A stretch of DNA of 64,000 nucleotides from NCBI GenBank assembly GCA_014529385.2, contig CM043964.1, positions 133,582,420 to 133,646,419 on the forward strand, given 5' to 3'. A program made the position numbers and the translations under genes. The stretch is from Adiantum capillus-veneris. Taxonomy: Eukaryota > Streptophyta > Polypodiopsida > Polypodiales > Pteridaceae. How positions within the stretch are numbered: the stretch's first letter is position 1; each line of letters starts with the position of its first letter. The notes beneath the pieces are model-generated. The model was not told the origin of the DNA, searched no databases, and worked only from the letters and a program-made list of their open reading frames with translations. Shown in pieces: positions 20,364-31,142 of the stretch.

Positions 20364-21308
20364 ATGATGGCTTTCCCAAATTTTTTTGGGCGTAGTGGGG
20401 AAAATGCTGGGGATTTTTTGGATAACTTGGAGATGGCTTTCCTTGTCTCTGGGAGGGATGACGAAGCGTTGAAATTGAGAGCTTTTCCTTTGGTGCTCAA
20501 AGAAGAAGCTAGGGTATGGTTCCAGGCTCTAGATCCAACCCAAAGAATTTATTGGGAGGGATTGAAGGTGGCTTTCCTACGAAGATTTCAACGAGCCAAT
20601 TCGGCAGAAGAACTATGGCAACGGCTTCTGTCCCTTCATCAAGTTGACCCTCATGGTTATGCAACCTATGAGGAAGGTTTTCTGAAACTTTGGGGGCAAT
20701 GGTCAGACTCACTAAACCCTGGTGAGCGAGCTCCCAATTGCCTCCAAAAGGATCGATTTATCTCAGGTTTGTACCCCTTGCTAAGGGAGAAGGTAAAGAG
20801 CAAATTTCCAAATGCTTTTGAAGATGCCTTAAGAATTGCTAGGGAAAAGAATAGAAAGATTCTCTATCAAGCCCAAGCTGGCCAACTAGCTTTGGGAGGC
20901 AATATCACAACTATGGAAGCTTCTCACATACCTCCAAATGTGCCTAATGCACCAGACCTCAATAGAGGTCAACAAGAAGATATGCTCCAACAAATAAACA
21001 ATCTCACAAACCAGCTAGAGGGGTTGAGAGTAAATCTTGTGCAGGGTGCAAGAAGGCCTGTTGAGGGAAATGTTGGGAATCGGCCACCAATGCGACGTCA
21101 AGCAAGGAAAATGTTGTGTTACAATTGTGGGGAAAATGGCCACGGCATGTATAATTGCCCTCATCCCAGAAGATATGACTACCCTGTCAGAGGTCCTCGA
21201 CAACAAGTCCACCCTGTGCTAGAGCTCAAGCACAAGAGCAACCGCAACCTCAAATTTTGCAGCCACCTCGTGCTCAAGCTCAAGCCCCTGCTACTCAACC
21301 AAATGTGA
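20364..21308 (+). CDS. Tat Gag (capsid and zinc knuckle), C-terminal frameshift
   Basis: I chose ATG 20,364 because it is the first methionine in the frame and follows the preceding frame by about 20 bases. The capsid-like part has FLDNLEMAFLVSGRDDEALK, WFQALDP, FLRRFQRANSAEELW and LREKVKSKFPNAFEDALRIA, typical of plant gypsy Gag. One CCHC zinc knuckle, CYNCGENGHGMYNC, lies at about 21,115-21,160. Beyond about 21,205 the frame gives an atypical Lys/Leu-rich tail. The neighbouring frame gives a Gln/Pro/Ala-rich linker (ARAQAQEQPQPQ) that leads to protease. A one-base slip between 21,205 and 21,222 is therefore likely, by mutation or less likely by programmed frameshifting. Confidence 0.85.
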   Translation: MMAFPNFFGRSGENAGDFLDNLEMAFLVSGRDDEALKLRAFPLVLKEEARVWFQALDPTQRIYWEGLKVAFLRRFQRANSAEELWQRLLSLHQVDPHGYATYEEGFLKLWGQWSDSLNPGERAPNCLQKDRFISGLYPLLREKVKSKFPNAFEDALRIAREKNRKILYQAQAGQLALGGNITTMEASHIPPNVPNAPDLNRGQQEDMLQQINNLTNQLEGLRVNLVQGARRPVEGNVGNRPPMRRQARKMLCYNCGENGHGMYNCPHPRRYDYPVRGPRQQVHPVLELKHKSNRNLKFCSHLVLKLKPLLLNQM

Positions 21309-22129
21309 GCATCATAAGGATGGAGGAGGTCCTCAAGGGGAGAAGCAACCAGGAAGAAATAGCTAAAGGGAAGATGAAGATAGATGAAGTGGCTACAATG
21401 CCTATCAAATGTGTGCGTGTCCAAGAAGAAGTAGGTAAAGAAACAAGCAAGGATGCAAGCAATGAAGCAAGTACATCTCGGGAAACTAAAGATGAAGCCA
21501 AGAAGAGAAAGACCCGTACTAGGTCTCAAATTGACATTTTTGATTTCCCTATGGGATCTCGGACACAACCTTATGACTTGACAGCTGATGTGAGTTCTCA
21601 AGGACCAAAGATTACTTGGCCACAACTACTTCATATCTCCCCAAAGCTTCGATGACAATGGTCAAAAATGGTGAGCACGAGGGCAAAGCGAAGTAAGCTA
21701 GTAAGTGTAATCAAAGCATATGGTCTCAAGGATATAGTGCCTTTGGTGGAGGCTCAAATCAAGGGACAACGGATTCCAAAAACTTACATTGATAGTGGAG
21801 CAGAGGTTTGTGTCATGACAGAAAAGCTAATGCATCAATTGGGTTTAGAGGTGATGGAATCATCAAACTTTAGGGCAAAAATGGCTAATAATGTCTCTGT
21901 CACTTGTGTGGGTGTAGTGAAAGCTTTGAGAGTTTCTGTTTTTGGAATCACTACAGAGGTCGATGCTTATGTGATTCCAGTAAAGGGAGAAGGATACCCC
22001 CTTATTTTAGGACGACCTTGGCTCATGGGTATAGGAGCTAGGCAAGATTGGGCAACAAGAGACTTGGAGTTGAGGCCTCGCATGGGTGGTCATAGTCGGA
22101 AGGTGGTTTATAACCTAAAGAATGGGTGA
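21224..22129 (+). pseudogene. Tat gag-pol linker and aspartic protease, with in-frame TGA
   Basis: The linker is Gln/Pro-rich, then Lys/Glu-rich (KETSKDASNEASTSRETKDE). It reaches TGA at 21,653-21,655 followed by CAA. The same frame continues into the protease (ATG 21,668), with YIDSGAEVCVM as the catalytic site and PLILGRPWL. A second TGA, again followed by CAA, ends it at 22,127-22,129. The frame then continues to the RT. Both stops are also in the 13.9-14.5 kb copy, so they predate the duplication of these copies. Confidence 0.8.
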
Positions 22130-22192
22130 CAAGAGAACCTTGAACTAGAGACGTCAGCTGATGAGTGGAGCTCAAGTGGATGCTCCTCGTCC

Positions 22193-23506
22193 ATGGACGA
22201 GGAAGAGAGTTCAAGTGAAGAGAGTGATAGCACTCTCGAAGTCATGGGCGTCACCATAAAGGAAACTACCTCATCAGAAGACAACCCAAGGATCCAGATG
22301 GAGAATGTGTGGGATGCCAGCCTAGAGGAGATGTTATCCAAGGATATAAAGGAAGAAGAAAAGGAGGGTTATGTAAATGTTCTCAAGAAGCATGCATTAT
22401 TGTTTATTTCTGATTACACTCACATTACAGGTGTCACTGCAGTGAACCATCATATCCATCTAAAAGAAGGGAGCAAGCCAGTAGTACAAAAACTAAGAAG
22501 ATTAGGAGTTGTGCAACAAAATGCACTGTTGTCTGAGGTGAAGAGACTCTTAGAAGCAGGATTCATATACCCAATAGAAGATTCAGAATGGGTCTCCCCA
22601 GTAGTGGTGAGGCCAAAGAAGAATGGTAAATGGCGAGTGTGCGTGGATTACAAGCCACTAAATGCTGCAACAAAGAGGGACCACTTCCCTCTCCCATTTC
22701 AAGATGAGATTCTAAATGAAGTAGCAGGCCATGAGAGATACACAGTGTGTGATGGCTACTCTAGCTACTTTCAAATACGCATTGCAGAGGAGGACCAGAA
22801 AAAGACTACTTTCATCACACCATGGGGATGTTTTGCATTTCGAGTCATGCCTTTTGGTCTCACCAACGCTCCAGCCACCTTTCAACGATTCATGAACATG
22901 GTCTTCCAACCTTACTTTGGTAAGTCCATAAGGGTTTTCATAGATGACTTTTGTATTTACAGCTCCAAAAGTATGCATCTCGGCAAGATTGATGAAGGAT
23001 TTACTCGTTTAGCTAAGCTGGGTGGACAACTAAACAAGGACAAATGTCACATTGGGGAAAGCAAGGTTACACTATTAGGGCATGTAGTGTCCATTGATGG
23101 AATCGAGGTAGATCCTGAAAAGATAGAAACATTGCTAAATCTACCTTCCCCAACTTCCATCAAACAATTAATCTCCTTCTTGCAAAAGCTAAGATATTTG
23201 AGTAGATTCATACACTTACTCTCCCAAGTGATATTTCCTCTACAACAGCTGACTCGTCAAGAGACGCTTGTTTGGAGTGAAGAAAGTGAACGGCATTTTA
23301 GAGAGATTAAAAAAATGTTAGGGTCACTCCCTGTAATCCTCCAACCTTGTTGGGAAGAAACATTCTTTGTAAACCCTAGTGTGGGAGAAGAGGCCATTGG
23401 TGCTTCCCTCCTACAAAAAGATCCAAAAACATCCTTTATGAGGCTTGTGTATTTTGCTAGCCGCCTCATGGAAAACACAGAGAAGGCCTACACCCTGATG
23501 GAATAG
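22193..23506 (+). pseudogene. Tat reverse transcriptase and first RNase H
   Basis: An acidic Ser/Glu leader (MDEEESSSEESDS) is followed by the RT. RT motifs include LKEGSKPVVQKLRRLG, WRVCVDYKPLNAATKRD, FRVMPFGLTNAPATF, FIDDF and LLGHVVSIDGIEVDPEK. The first RNase H begins near 23,360, but the usual catalytic Asp position reads FVNPSVGEEAIGA. This fits the degenerate first RNase H of Tat elements. The frame ends at TAG 23,504-23,506, where the copy at 12,576 has CAG. The RT looks undamaged; its expression as part of a polyprotein is what is interrupted. Confidence 0.88.
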
Positions 23507-23509
23507 CTA

Positions 23510-25519
23510 GTGTTAGCTCTCATGTTTGCGGTAACCAAATTTCGGCCATACTTGCTGCCGAAGAGGTTTGTAATTATCACTGTGGAGGATATGTTTCCCT
23601 ATGCACTACAACATATGGAAATCTCTGACAAAATAGCAAAGTGGGTGGTGCGACTTCAAGAGTTTGATTATACAATACAGGTTGAAAGAACAACTCGAGC
23701 ATGCTTAGCCGACATTTTAACAAACAAGTGCTATGAAAAAGTTTTCCATTTGAAGAGAAAGGAACTGCCACCACCTCCAGCTCCAGAGGCTTTGGTCAAT
23801 GCTTATAGCCTCTACTTTGATGGAGCATACAAGAGAACCAAGGATAAGGCAGCTGCAGGCATCGTGGTCTTATCTCCATTGGGAGAGAGGATCCATGGTG
23901 AAGGGATCACTCTAGAAGATGTCCACTCCAACAATGAAGCAGAATATCATGCTCTAATTCATGGCCTTCGTTGGTGCCTCGATAATTCAATTAAGAGATT
24001 AAACGCTTTTGGTGACTCCATGCTTTTGGTAAGGCAAATGCAAGGTACATGGGCTTGCAAAAATGCCCGTCTCTCTACTAAAATGAGAGAAGCCAAGGCT
24101 CTTATGAGGAGGTTTAAGGAGGCACAAGTACATCATGTGCCAAGAGACCAGAACAAGGATGCAGACCACCTAGCATCATCAAAGTTAAATGAGTCAATAA
24201 TGGGAGCAGTGGCCATCAAAATTCCACTTCAGCAAGGCAAGGAGAACTTGGAAGATATTATGCACATTCTGGAGCAAGGAGAGGCTCCTAAACACTTGAA
24301 TACAGGGGAAAGGCGATGGTTAGCTAGGAAGGCTACCAGGTATCGCATAGTAAATGATGACTTGTATTGTCTTGGTAAGGATGGTGTGCTTAGGAGAGTG
24401 CCTCTGAAGAGTGAAATTGAAGAGATTTTAAAAGCTTGTCACGATGATATGTGCGGAGGACACTTTGCACACGACGTCACTAGTAGAAAGGTTCTACAAG
24501 CTGGGTTTACTTGGCCAAGTCTTCATCGTGATGTCAAATACTGGTGTCAAACATGTGATGAATGTCAGAAAACAGGACCACGACGGCTCATAGCTGAACC
24601 TCAGAACCCAATAAAGGTATATGGGCCCTTTGAGAAGTGGGGAATTGATGCCATAGGACCTCTACCACGCACTCAGTCACGTAAAGAGTACATCATCATG
24701 GGAGTAGACTACATGACTAGATGGGCTGAGGCTATGCCGACCAATAGAATTACTGCTAAGGATGTGAGTCAGTTCATCTTTGACCACATCTGTTGCCGGT
24801 TTGGCACCCCTCTTGAAATACTATCTGATAGAGGACCAGGGTTTAGAGCAGACTTGGTAGGAGAACTCATGAAGAAGCTAAATATTCAGCATCAACACTC
24901 TACTCCTTACTACCCTCAGTGCAATGGTTTGGTGGAAAAGGTAAATGGAATCATTTGCAAAATTCTCACCAAACAGGTACATGCTAGGCGCCAAGATTGG
25001 GACAAACACCTGAATGGAGCTCTATGGGCCTATAGAACCTCCTTCAAAACCACATTAGGGTACACACCCTTTCATTTGGTTTATGGAAAGGAGGCGCTTT
25101 TGCCCATTGAAGTGAAGTTAACAAGTCTTCGAATATTGGGTAGCCAGGTAGGCTCTCAAAAGGAGAAAGTACATCAAAGGATCATGGATTTAGAGAGGCT
25201 GCAATTGGATCGTGAAGAAGCCATCAACCACTATTCTCAAGAAGCAGAGAAGCGCAGAGAAAAGTTCAACAAAAAGCTAGCATCCAAAGACATCAAAAAG
25301 GGATCTCTGGTGCTTCGATATGACAATCGCTTCGACACTCGTAAGGATGGAAAGTTTCTTTTCCGATGGGAAGGCCCGTTCTTGGTCACCAAAAAGTTCA
25401 AAAATGGCTCTTACAGACTTCAAGACATTGATGGTAAAGTGCACAAGACCAGGACAAATGGATGGCGTCTAAAGCCTTATCACATCAGGATAAGGTCAGC
25501 TCAAGATCAAAGAAAGTAG
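23510..25519 (+). pseudogene. Tat second RNase H and integrase (669 codons)
   Basis: In frame with the preceding RT after a single TAG. Residues 1-90 finish the first RNase H. About 95-230 form the archaeal-type RNase H, with all four acidic residues (YFDGAY, NNEAEY, FGDSML, NKDADH). About 300-380 hold the HHCC zinc finger (CHDDMCGGH, CDECQK), and about 385-545 the D,D-E core (WGIDAIGPLP, LSDRGPGFR, CNGLVEKVNG). The rest is the DNA-binding tail with WEGPFLVTKKF. No frameshift is visible. It is listed as a pseudogene because the parent polyprotein has three in-frame stops. Confidence 0.88.
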
Positions 25520-25642
25520 GCTAGAGGCATAAATACCACTAGCCAGGTTTGGGGGGGCTATGATCCGAGCCTATTAGAAATTTTTGTTTATCATATTTTG
25601 TTGGTTTTCCTTGCTTCTAGAGGTTTACAATAAAAGAAAGAG
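25520..25642 (+). other. Tat 3' leader and polypurine tract
   Basis: Non-coding tail identical in layout to 17,800-17,922; AAAAGAAAGAG ends at 25,642. Confidence 0.85.
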
Positions 25643-26191
25643 TGAGAACAACCTCTTGGAAAAATTAAAAAAAAAATGATTTGATAGGAATTTTTCTTGA
25701 CTAGTTCACCGGAGGTGAAAGGTAGAGGGAGAACCTAGTGGTAAAGGAAAGGGAAAATATGTAAATGTGAAAAGAAAAAATATGATGTGGTTGTGGAGCC
25801 ATGCACCCATGATTCAACGGTCATGAGTGGCTCATATCATCATGGCTTTGGAGCCATATGATGATTCAAACAAATGGGACCCAAGTGGAAGACTTGGTAA
25901 AGGAAGAAACCAGACACATGATTTTGCTGAATTTTTAAAAAATACTTCCACTCCAATCCAAGAAAAGTTGTCTTCATCAAAGTTGTAGCTGATGAGCTGG
26001 AGATTTTGGCCATATTTGTTTTATAATTTTTGCATCTACGGTTTAGGAGATATGGCCAAAATGGTGGACGCCAATTTTTTCAACTGTGGTGGAGACCACC
26101 CCCTCTACCTTTACACACACACACCCTTCCTTTTCCACATTGAGACCTTCTCTAAAAATCAGCCATTAGTCTTCTCACCCTCCTCTCCTTC
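25643..26191 (+). repeat. Tat 3' LTR, left part
   Basis: First 549 bp of the right-hand LTR, collinear with 17,923-18,471. It is interrupted after CCTTC by the copia element; the LTR resumes at 31,375. Confidence 0.93.
26187..26191. repeat. Target-site duplication of minus-strand copia (left)
   Basis: CCTTC precedes the copia LTR. The same five bases follow the element at 31,370-31,374, the expected 5-bp duplication. Confidence 0.9.
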
Positions 26192-26418
26192 TGTTGGAAT
26201 TAGGGTTGCAGAGAAACACACACAGCTTGGAGAAGACGAAGGAAGCTCAAGGCACACAATAGAGAGTGTGTTACTTAGTGCGCAATGGAAAGATAGATAG
26301 CCCTAGAGTGATGGGCGTATATACAATGCACGGGGGAAAAAACCTCCTAAAGAGGGAAAAAATGCCCCGGCGGTCCTAGTGTGTTCACACACATCACTAC
26401 CACATGTATATGGTAACA
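26192..26418 (-). repeat. Copia 3' LTR
   Basis: 227 bp, TGTTGGAATT...GGTAACA on the plus strand (TGTTACC...CCAACA in element sense). It is next to the purine tract, so it is the 3' LTR of the minus-strand element. Confidence 0.95.
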
Positions 26419-26430
26419 AATCCCCCCTGG
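26419..26430 (-). other. Copia polypurine tract
   Basis: CCAGGGGGGATT in element sense, directly before the 3' LTR. Confidence 0.85.
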
Positions 26431-26493
26431 AGTGATGCGGTGAACGAGAGCTGGCACATGAGTAAAGGGAAGTGCCATGCCCTGAGGACAGGA

Positions 26494-29400
26494 TCAGTCC
26501 ACAAAGGGGAGTAAGCCCAAAGCTTTGCGGAAAGCTTCAAGCTTCTCACGAGACAATGCCTTTGTGAAAAGATCTGCAAGGTTGTCCTGTGTTGGCACAT
26601 AAGCCAAGCTGATCTCTCCTGCTGAGAGCCTCTCCCTGACATAGTGGTAATGCACCTCAATGTGCTTTGTGCGAGCATGAAAAACTGGGTTCCTCGCAAC
26701 TGCCAATGCGCTCTGACTGTCAGTGTAGATAGTGTTGGCAGTGTCCTGTCCAACACCCAAGTCAGCCATAAGGCGTCTGAGCCATACACACTCAACCGTA
26801 GCTGTGAAGACTGCCCTGTACTCAGCCTCACAACTCGAAGTGGCCACAGTAGGTTGCTTCTTGCTCAACCATGATATACATGAACTGCCAAGCATGAAAC
26901 AAAAACCACTTGTGGACACTCGCGTGTCAAAACAACCAGCCCAATCTGAGTCCGAAAAAGCATGTAAGTCTGGCGGCAATGATCCCCCCTTGGGATAAAA
27001 CAAGCCAAGATGTAAAGTGCCACTAAGGTAGCGGAAAATCCTCTTGACAGCCTGCCAATGCTTAGACTCTGGGCTATGCATAAATCTGCTGACCTGCGAG
27101 ACTGCAAACTGAATATCTGGCCTCGTGTTGCATACATAAATGAGGCAGCCAACAGCAGTTTGGTAAAGAGTGACATCAGCAGGATCGCCAGCATCATGTA
27201 GACTCAACTTCAAACCTGTTTCCATGGGAGTGGCAATAGGTTTGCAATCCTCAAGTCCAAACTTACATAGCAATGTCTCTATGTAACTTTTTTGACACAA
27301 GGCAATACCACCATCACACTGCTTAAACTGTATACCCAAGTAATGATGCAACAGCCCCAAATCTTTCATCTTGAAAGTAGCATTCAAATCAGCCTTAAAT
27401 TCAGCAATATGTCTCTCATTTGGTCCAGTGATCAGCAAATCATCAACATAAAGAACCACAATGAGAAATACATCATCCTCACGCTTTACATACAATGTGC
27501 TTTCTGTTGGACTGTTACGAAAGCCTCGTTTAACCAAATGAGTGTCAGCTTTCTCATACCAAGCACGAGGAGATTGCTTCAACCCATACAAAGCCTTCTT
27601 ACATTTGCACACTTTGTCCTCTTGTCCTTTTATGACAAAACCGCGAGGCTGCGTTACATAAACTTCCTCAAATATGTCACCATTCAAGAAAGCAGTAACA
27701 ATGTCTGATTGATGTACATCCCAACCAAAATGAGCTGCCAATGCACATAGAAAACGCACAGTAGTCATACGACAAGTGGGAGCAAAAGTCTCTTCATAAT
27801 CTATGCCTTTTTGTTGTGCATAACCCTTTGCAACAAGTCGAGCCTTATGGCGATCGATCTCACCATCCGGCTTGCGTTTCAACTTGTAAACCCACTTCGT
27901 ACCAATGGCCTTTTTGCCAGGAGGCAAATCACATAAAGTCCATGTGTCATTCTCTATAAGTGCATCATATTCTGATTTCATGGCAGCAATCCAATTTTCT
28001 GAATTCTGTGCTTCATCAAAAGACAGAGGCTCCTCAACATCATGTAAACTAGACACAGCCAAAGCATAACAATCTGATGCATAAGATGCATGGCGAGAGC
28101 CTGAACGAGTACGACTAGATAAAGGTGCATCCAATTTACTGTCACGCAAAGTGTGCACCAGCCATTTTGGCATACCTCTAGCCTGCTCATTTTCAGCCCT
28201 TTCCTCATCAAGTACATCATGTACATCTGCATCAGTAATAGGCTGTTCTAAAACATTTTCAGAAACCCCCATAGGCTGTACATTTGCCTCATTGGAACTT
28301 ACATTCGTATTTCCACCACTGAAAAGAGGCAACAAAGTGTCATAGATGTCCTGTGAGCTTACATTACTGTCTCTAGTACATGACAGCAAGGGTTGAACAG
28401 AATCTTCCACAAACACTACATCCCGTGAAACCAAAATACGTTTTGTTTGTGGATGATACAACCTGTAACCTTTGCTTTCAGCACTATAACCAACAAAAAT
28501 ACATTTGACAGCCTTATCATCCAATTTTCTGCGCTGCACTTGTGGCACCAAAGCATATGCCAAACAGCCAAAAACACGCATGTGCTCAATAGAAGGTTTT
28601 CTATCATGCCATGCTTCATATGGAGTAATAGACTGCAAAGCTTTCGTAGGACACCTGTTAAGTACATAAGTGGCACACATGATGGCCTCAAGCCAAAAAG
28701 AATGCGGCAAAGCTTGACTTTTGACCATACATCGTGCCATTTCCGTTAGTGACCTGTTTTTCCTCTCAGCAACACCATTTTGCTGAGGTGTATAAGGCAC
28801 TGTACATTGGTGTTTTATCCCACGACTAGCCAGAAATGCATTAAATTCATGAGACATATACTCCCCCCCTCGATCGGAACGGAGGGTGCCCATAGTACAT
28901 TTTGAGACATTTTCAGCCATAGCCAAAAATTGTTTGAAGCTCATAAAAACTTCGGACTTCGCTTTAAGCGGAAATACCCACGCATGCCTGGAGTAATCAT
29001 CAATGAAAGTCACGAAGTACAGGTAATTGCCCAAGGACGGAGTTTGCATGGGCCCACAAACGTCACTATGCACAAGCTGCAACCTGCATGTGGCCCTAAC
29101 TGAACCATCCTTTGGAAACTTAGAACGCTGCATTTTACCCAGAATACAGCCTTCACAAACATGTTTGATAGGTGCTTCAAGAGGCGGCAAAGAAGCAACC
29201 ATATCAGATTTCTGCAAACGCAGCAAACTGGCAAAATTCAGATGACCAAAACGTGCATGCCAAAGTTTTGCATCTGAAATAGCCCTTGAATCTGCAACAG
29301 CATTTGCAAAATTTTGTCCACACTTGTCATACAAAGTGAGCTTATACAGCCCACGGCACAAAAGCCCAAATGCAACAATTTCATCACCAAAACTGAGATC

Positions 29401-30780
29401 ATGAACTGTACATCTGTCATCCACAAATTTGACTACAAGTCCAAGTCTAGCAAGTGCGGATACAGACAATAGATTCTTCTTGATCCCAGGTACATAAAGT
29501 GCATCAACAAGTGTGAAGGAACTGCCATTAGCAGCAGTGAGCACAATCTTTCCAACTCCCTGAACTGGATAAGAGGCGTTGTTGGCACAAGTGACTGAAT
29601 TCCCATGAGGGACAGACTCGAGAGAGGTAAACAATTCACGATGTGAGGTAATGTGCTTTGTAGCACCACTGTCGAAATACCACACATGTGAATCTGCAGC
29701 AACCGACAAGCATGCATCATGGACAGCAGGATTGTAAGTGCACTCTGCGCTAAAAGCCCATTCTGCATCAACATCAGCATCACAATCTCCTTTCACAGAA
29801 GACTCAACAATGGCTGCATTTGTAGTGGAACCAGCATTTGCAGTGGAACCACCCTCTTTCTTCTTAGCCTCTTTGGCCTTCAACTTAGGACACGACTTGA
29901 TCAAGTGATCATTGGCTTTACAATAATGGCAACGCATCTTCTTTTTGCCCTTATCACCAGAATTGCCAGACGAAGTGCTGCCAGTAGAAGCATTAGGAAC
30001 AGAATTTTTGCCACTCGCAGCAGAACCATAAGAAGTGGCTGCATTACTGTTACCACCCTTTCTTTGAGAAGCAATAAAAGCCTGTTCAACTGCACGCTGC
30101 CTAGTCCTGTTTTTTCTAGAAAGTGACTCTTGCAACAGCAATGTGCATAATGCATCAAACTTGACAACTTCAGGATTTCCTTGGGTCATCAGTCTCCAAG
30201 TACTAGCAAAAGTCTGGTAGGAATCTGGTAAGGCATCAAGAACAGTCTGCACAAGGGAACTGTCAGAAATGACTTCACCTGCAGAAATGAGTTGCTCATT
30301 GATATCCTTGACACTAGCAAGGAAAGTGTCCATATCATCTTCCTCATGCATAATCTTCGACTCTAGCTCTTTACGCAGCAAAGCAATTTTAGCCTCATTG
30401 CGGCTTGCATAAAGACTTGCTAGAATATCCCAAGCCTGTTTTGCAGATTTTGCTGAACGGATGTGAGGAATAATGGTGCGCTTCACAGACAACGCAATCA
30501 ATGCATGAGCCTGCGCATCCTTAACATCCCAACGAGCTTGTTCTGCTGTAGGCAAAACAACTCTAACAGCTGCAATCCTTGCAGCAAGACCTGCAACATC
30601 CTCAACATCGCCTACATCTTCAGAACCAGGACGTACATCAATGCCCTGCACAATGTTCCAGACACCTTTTGACACAAGAACATGTTGCATCATATAATCC
30701 CACATAGGGTAGTTGTCCCCATCCAACCTGTCCTCAGCAGCAAACATCTTGAACACATCTGTGTTGTTGTTGTCAGCCAT
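26494..30780 (-). CDS. Copia Gag-Pol polyprotein, 1,428 residues, intact
   Basis: I start at MADNNNTD (30,780), although the frame is open 20 codons further, because the related copy starts at the matching methionine (36,859). Order of domains: Gag with LDGDNYPMWDYMMQ; CCHC knuckle CHYCKANDHLIKSC near residue 283; protease WYFDSGATKHIT near 370; integrase zinc finger and core (HSDVCGPM near 573, LRSDRGGEY near 637, PQQNGVAERKN); RT from about 925 with TAFLNGDIFEEVYV and the catalytic LYVDDLL near 1,112; RNase H with DSDWAGCFD near 1,280, SSCEAEYRA and IYTDSQSA. All key acidic residues are visible and no stop or shift interrupts the frame. Length is normal for plant copia. It is the only product here that looks functional. 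Confidence 0.95.
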   Translation of the reverse strand: MADNNNTDVFKMFAAEDRLDGDNYPMWDYMMQHVLVSKGVWNIVQGIDVRPGSEDVGDVEDVAGLAARIAAVRVVLPTAEQARWDVKDAQAHALIALSVKRTIIPHIRSAKSAKQAWDILASLYASRNEAKIALLRKELESKIMHEEDDMDTFLASVKDINEQLISAGEVISDSSLVQTVLDALPDSYQTFASTWRLMTQGNPEVVKFDALCTLLLQESLSRKNRTRQRAVEQAFIASQRKGGNSNAATSYGSAASGKNSVPNASTGSTSSGNSGDKGKKKMRCHYCKANDHLIKSCPKLKAKEAKKKEGGSTANAGSTTNAAIVESSVKGDCDADVDAEWAFSAECTYNPAVHDACLSVAADSHVWYFDSGATKHITSHRELFTSLESVPHGNSVTCANNASYPVQGVGKIVLTAANGSSFTLVDALYVPGIKKNLLSVSALARLGLVVKFVDDRCTVHDLSFGDEIVAFGLLCRGLYKLTLYDKCGQNFANAVADSRAISDAKLWHARFGHLNFASLLRLQKSDMVASLPPLEAPIKHVCEGCILGKMQRSKFPKDGSVRATCRLQLVHSDVCGPMQTPSLGNYLYFVTFIDDYSRHAWVFPLKAKSEVFMSFKQFLAMAENVSKCTMGTLRSDRGGEYMSHEFNAFLASRGIKHQCTVPYTPQQNGVAERKNRSLTEMARCMVKSQALPHSFWLEAIMCATYVLNRCPTKALQSITPYEAWHDRKPSIEHMRVFGCLAYALVPQVQRRKLDDKAVKCIFVGYSAESKGYRLYHPQTKRILVSRDVVFVEDSVQPLLSCTRDSNVSSQDIYDTLLPLFSGGNTNVSSNEANVQPMGVSENVLEQPITDADVHDVLDEERAENEQARGMPKWLVHTLRDSKLDAPLSSRTRSGSRHASYASDCYALAVSSLHDVEEPLSFDEAQNSENWIAAMKSEYDALIENDTWTLCDLPPGKKAIGTKWVYKLKRKPDGEIDRHKARLVAKGYAQQKGIDYEETFAPTCRMTTVRFLCALAAHFGWDVHQSDIVTAFLNGDIFEEVYVTQPRGFVIKGQEDKVCKCKKALYGLKQSPRAWYEKADTHLVKRGFRNSPTESTLYVKREDDVFLIVVLYVDDLLITGPNERHIAEFKADLNATFKMKDLGLLHHYLGIQFKQCDGGIALCQKSYIETLLCKFGLEDCKPIATPMETGLKLSLHDAGDPADVTLYQTAVGCLIYVCNTRPDIQFAVSQVSRFMHSPESKHWQAVKRIFRYLSGTLHLGLFYPKGGSLPPDLHAFSDSDWAGCFDTRVSTSGFCFMLGSSCISWLSKKQPTVATSSCEAEYRAVFTATVECVWLRRLMADLGVGQDTANTIYTDSQSALAVARNPVFHARTKHIEVHYHYVRERLSAGEISLAYVPTQDNLADLFTKALSREKLEAFRKALGLLPFVD

Positions 30781-31128
30781 GGTAAATGCTGCACCTGATG
30801 TGAAAACTGCCCGAAAATAGGAGAAATGGAGCGGGAACAACTTGTGCTATATAGCACAAACCGTAGAAGACTATAAGGCACCTGTTATGCAGAAAACGGC
30901 ACTGACAGAAAATCTGCACAAAATGACGAAATAGCCTGTGCAGTACTGCCCGTAGTGGAAACGGAGGCCGAAATGAGCCCAAATCAAAATTCTGAGCAGA
31001 CCAAGCTCTTCGAGCTCTCCCAAAATATTTGTCGACCTGCGAACGCTCGCCAAAGCTCACTGAAATCGGAGAAAGTGAGCAGGTGTGTGCTGGAGCAGCT
31101 GGCGACTAAGCCCGGGAGGACGTGACCT

Positions 31129-31140
31129 GCTCTGATACCA
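31129..31140 (-). other. Copia primer binding site (initiator-Met tRNA)
   Basis: TGGTATCAGAGC in element sense, two bases inside the 5' LTR. It is complementary to the 3' end of plant initiator methionine tRNA. Confidence 0.93.
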
Positions 31141-31142
31141 AT

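Noticed and set aside
21653-22129. Selenocysteine or programmed readthrough at the two TGA codons
   Set aside because: There is no supporting structure and plants lack selenocysteine insertion. Shared inheritance of mutations explains the data, although copy-number survey was kept as a finding.
26397-26831. Long open frames on either strand overlapping the copias
   Set aside because: These are shadow frames of the copia polyprotein in other reading frames; the polyprotein frame has all the domain motifs.
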